From: Verrucomicrobiota bacterium
Lineage (GTDB): Bacteria > Verrucomicrobiota > Verrucomicrobiia > Limisphaerales > JAFMIX01
NCBI GenBank assembly: GCA_026397895.1
Contig: JAPLTZ010000085.1
Location: forward strand, 1-9,452
DNA: 9,452 nucleotides
Direction: 5' to 3'
The translations under genes were made by a program, and so were the position numbers. Below the pieces are notes generated by a model. That model saw only the letters and a list, made by a program, of their open reading frames with translations, made no database searches and was not told where the DNA came from. Positions 7,656-9,452 of this stretch are shown in pieces (the first letter of the stretch is position 1; each line of letters opens with the position of its first letter).

Positions 7656-8660
7656 ATGGACCTCACCACAACTTATCTCGGACTGAAACTCCGCACGCCG
7701 CTGGTGCCCTCGGCCTCGCCGCTGTCGGAATCCGTGGACGGCATCAAGCACATGGAGGACGCCGGCGCGTCCGCCGTGGTGCTGTATTCGCTGTTCGAGG
7801 AGCAACTGCGGCAGGATCGCTTCGAGCTCGCGCGGCACATGGAGCAGGGCACGGAAAGTTTTGCCGAGGCGCTCTCGTATTTTCCGGAGGCGGAACATTT
7901 CCACCTCGGCCCGGACGAATACCTCAAGCACATCAGCAAGGCCAAGGCGGCGGTGAAGATTCCCATCATCGCCAGCCTCAACGGCTCGTCCACCGGCGGC
8001 TGGACGGATTACGCCAAACAGATCCAGCAGGCCGGCGCGGACGCGCTGGAGCTGAACATCTACAACATCCCCACCGACATGAACCTCACGGCGGCGGACA
8101 TTGAGCAGATGTATCTGGATATTTTGAAGGCGGTGAAATCCGAGGTCACGATTCCCGTCGCCGTGAAGCTGAGCCCGTTCTTCACGAACTTCGCCAACAT
8201 GGCCAAGCGCCTCAACGAAGCGGGCGCGGACGGCCTGGTCTTGTTCAACCGCTTCTACCAACCGGACGTGGACTTGGAGACGCTCGAAGTGAAACCGAAC
8301 ATTCTCTTGAGCACGCCGATGGCCATGCGCGTGCCGTTGCGGTGGATCGCCATTCTCTACGGCCATTTGAACTCCAGCCTCGCGGCGACCAGTGGCGTGC
8401 ATCGCTCATCGGATGTTTTGAAGATGCTCATGGCCGGCGCGGATGTGACGATGCTCTGCTCCGTCCTGCTCCGCCAAGACGGCGTGAAGCAGATCGGCAT
8501 CATCGAGCGCGGTCTGGCGACATGGATGGAAGAGCACGAATACGAGTCCGTGAAGCAGCTCAAAGGCAGCCTGAGCCAGAAGAACTGCGCCGACCCGTCC
8601 ACGTTTGAGCGCGCCCAATACATGCGCGCCATCTCCACCTACTACGTGCCGCCGGCCTGA
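7656..8660 (+). CDS. Dihydroorotate dehydrogenase-like FMN protein, not a true PyrD
   Basis: 334 residues from ATG 7656 to TGA 8658-8660. The TIM-barrel FMN fold of the DHOD superfamily is evident: LGLKLRTPLVPSASPL near the start, AGADALELNIYNIP at 126-139, VAVKLSPFFTNFA at 158-170, AGADGLVLFNRF at 189-200, and the phosphate-binding side TSGVHRSSDVLKMLMAGAD at 245-263. In class 1A DHODH the catalytic cysteine sits in N(L/I)SCPN. Here that position reads NIYNIP (134-139), with no Cys or Ser equivalent at the SC positions, so dihydroorotate oxidation is unlikely. A 'DHOD-like' family is known to me as a common neighbour of nifJ. Its substrate and reaction are not established. The 23-base gap after nifJ indicates co-transcription and suggests a redox role with NifJ or ferredoxin, which is an inference. 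Annotating it pyrD would be misleading. Confidence 0.93.
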   Translation: MDLTTTYLGLKLRTPLVPSASPLSESVDGIKHMEDAGASAVVLYSLFEEQLRQDRFELARHMEQGTESFAEALSYFPEAEHFHLGPDEYLKHISKAKAAVKIPIIASLNGSSTGGWTDYAKQIQQAGADALELNIYNIPTDMNLTAADIEQMYLDILKAVKSEVTIPVAVKLSPFFTNFANMAKRLNEAGADGLVLFNRFYQPDVDLETLEVKPNILLSTPMAMRVPLRWIAILYGHLNSSLAATSGVHRSSDVLKMLMAGADVTMLCSVLLRQDGVKQIGIIERGLATWMEEHEYESVKQLKGSLSQKNCADPSTFERAQYMRAISTYYVPPA

Positions 8661-8746
8661 CCCAACCGGAGCGGCAGAGCCGTCGCGCAGCGTCTCCGTT
8701 AAAACTTGCCCCCGCCCGCGCAATCCATTTTGCTCAAGCGCGAATT

Positions 8747-9452
8747 ATGCGCGGGCGCTTGAACACCTTTCAGCGGGCGATGCTCCAGTGGGACGCATTG
8801 CATCCGTATAACGCCATCCACGTCGTGCGGATTTCCCGCGCGCTCGACGCGGCGCGGCTGCAACTCGTCATCGAAACCACGCTGGAAACCCGCGGCCTCA
8901 CCGGGCTGGTGCTGGACCAGCGGCGTGGCGGCTACGAATATCGCGGCGGCCCGGCGCGCTGCGAGATCGCGACCATCGCTCCCGGCGCACCGGCATTGGA
9001 GGAAGAAATCGCGCGGCAGTTGAACACGCCGTTCGCGCCCGCCGAGCCGTTCCGCCCGTTCCGCTTTTTCGTCGCGCCGGAAGTGGATTCCTTCCGGCTC
9101 GGCCTCGTCTATTTCCACGCCGTCGCGGCCGCCGAATCCATTGTGCGACTCGTCCAAGCCATGGTCGGCGCGTATTCGGGAAGCCCCGCTGCCGCGGCGG
9201 CGGGCGCGCTGGAGCTGCATCCGCGCCCGGTGAGCCTGCTGCGGCAGCCGGGATTGCTCGCGCGCAAGCTGCTCGCGCTGCCGGCGCAACTGCGGGACAT
9301 GAAGCAATCCTTCCGCCTGTCGCATCGCGGACGCTACGATTTGATCAGCGGCTTCACCTTGTTTGCGCTGTCGCCGGAGCAGTGGCGCGGGCTGCGTGCG
9401 GCGGGAAAATCTTGGGGCGTCACCGTCAACGACCTGTTCCTCGCCGTGCTGC
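8747..9452 (+). CDS. Condensation/WS-DGAT-type acyltransferase-like protein, 5' part (3' end outside window)
   Basis: The frame runs from ATG 8747-8749 to the window edge without a stop: 235 residues plus one base. No in-frame ATG, GTG or TTG is seen just upstream. The start (LNTFQRAMLQWDALHPYNAIHVVRI) matches the opening of condensation-type proteins (CoA-dependent acyltransferase fold). Residues 122-131 read YFHAVAAAES, the place of the HHxxxDG active-site motif: His124 is kept, but the first His is Phe123 and the Asp position is Ala128. Residues 225-235 (VTVNDLFLAVL) match the later ND motif of wax-ester-synthase/condensation families. The function would be acyl transfer or amide/ester condensation with an unknown substrate; the altered motif leaves activity open. 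It follows the DHOD-like gene by 86 bases on the same strand and may or may not share its transcript. GC-rich composition fits the host. The family call is moderate and the substrate is unknown. Confidence 0.75.
   Translation, partial: MRGRLNTFQRAMLQWDALHPYNAIHVVRISRALDAARLQLVIETTLETRGLTGLVLDQRRGGYEYRGGPARCEIATIAPGAPALEEEIARQLNTPFAPAEPFRPFRFFVAPEVDSFRLGLVYFHAVAAAESIVRLVQAMVGAYSGSPAAAAAGALELHPRPVSLLRQPGLLARKLLALPAQLRDMKQSFRLSHRGRYDLISGFTLFALSPEQWRGLRAAGKSWGVTVNDLFLAVL

Noticed and set aside
7656..8660. Calling the DHOD-like gene pyrD
   Set aside because: The catalytic cysteine motif is absent and the gene context is nifJ, not pyrimidine synthesis.
8667..8698. Imperfect hairpin after the DHOD-like gene (CGGAG ... 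CTCCG with an inner CGGC/GCCG stem) as a terminator
   Set aside because: The stems are only 4-5 bp with an 11-base unpaired part, and the following TTAAAACTT is not a U-run; too weak to annotate.
8699..9325. A 208-codon minus-strand frame opposite the condensation-type gene
   Set aside because: Arg/Gln/Ala-rich shadow. The plus-strand frame is open to the window edge and has family-specific motifs.

Overview
The window (9,452 bases) looks like the chromosome of a GC-rich bacterium, most likely from the Verrucomicrobia or a related PVC lineage. This rests on the C-terminal 'W...FFRL' sorting-type domain of the first protein, the lack of clear Shine-Dalgarno sequences, and the mix of secreted repeat proteins with anaerobic-type carbon enzymes. 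The assignment is an inference. No RNA gene, CRISPR array, insertion sequence or transposase was seen.

Layout. (1) Positions 1-1605, plus strand: the 3' part of a gene for a modular secreted protein, ending at a strong hairpin (1620-1655) that can serve as a terminator for both converging transcription units. (2) Positions 1682-3733, minus strand: three genes. Read from the promoter side they are a TIGR01777-type nucleotide-sugar epimerase-like SDR protein, a 74-residue protein of unknown function, and a 272-residue membrane protein of unknown function. The last two are clearly poorer in G+C than everything around them (18 to 23 G+C per 60 bases in places, against about 40 per 60 in nifJ). 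They look like a later insertion, and they are arranged oddly: both lie in one frame with only a TAA and three codons between them. (3) Positions 3734-3984: divergent control region. (4) Positions 3985-8660, plus strand: nifJ (pyruvate:ferredoxin oxidoreductase, complete, all catalytic and Fe-S residues present), followed after 23 bases by a dihydroorotate-dehydrogenase-like flavoprotein that lacks the catalytic cysteine of true DHODH. (5) Positions 8747 to the end: the 5' part of a condensation/acyltransferase-type gene that runs off the window.

How the genes may work together. NifJ converts pyruvate and CoA to acetyl-CoA, CO2 and reduced ferredoxin. The DHOD-like flavoprotein sits in the same probable operon and may use or deliver electrons, but its substrate is unknown. 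The condensation-type protein would use an acyl or acyl-CoA substrate, so a link to acetyl-CoA is conceivable but unproven. The best candidates for something undescribed are the AT-rich 74-residue/272-residue pair and the nifJ-linked DHOD-like enzyme. Neither can be called a new system from sequence alone.
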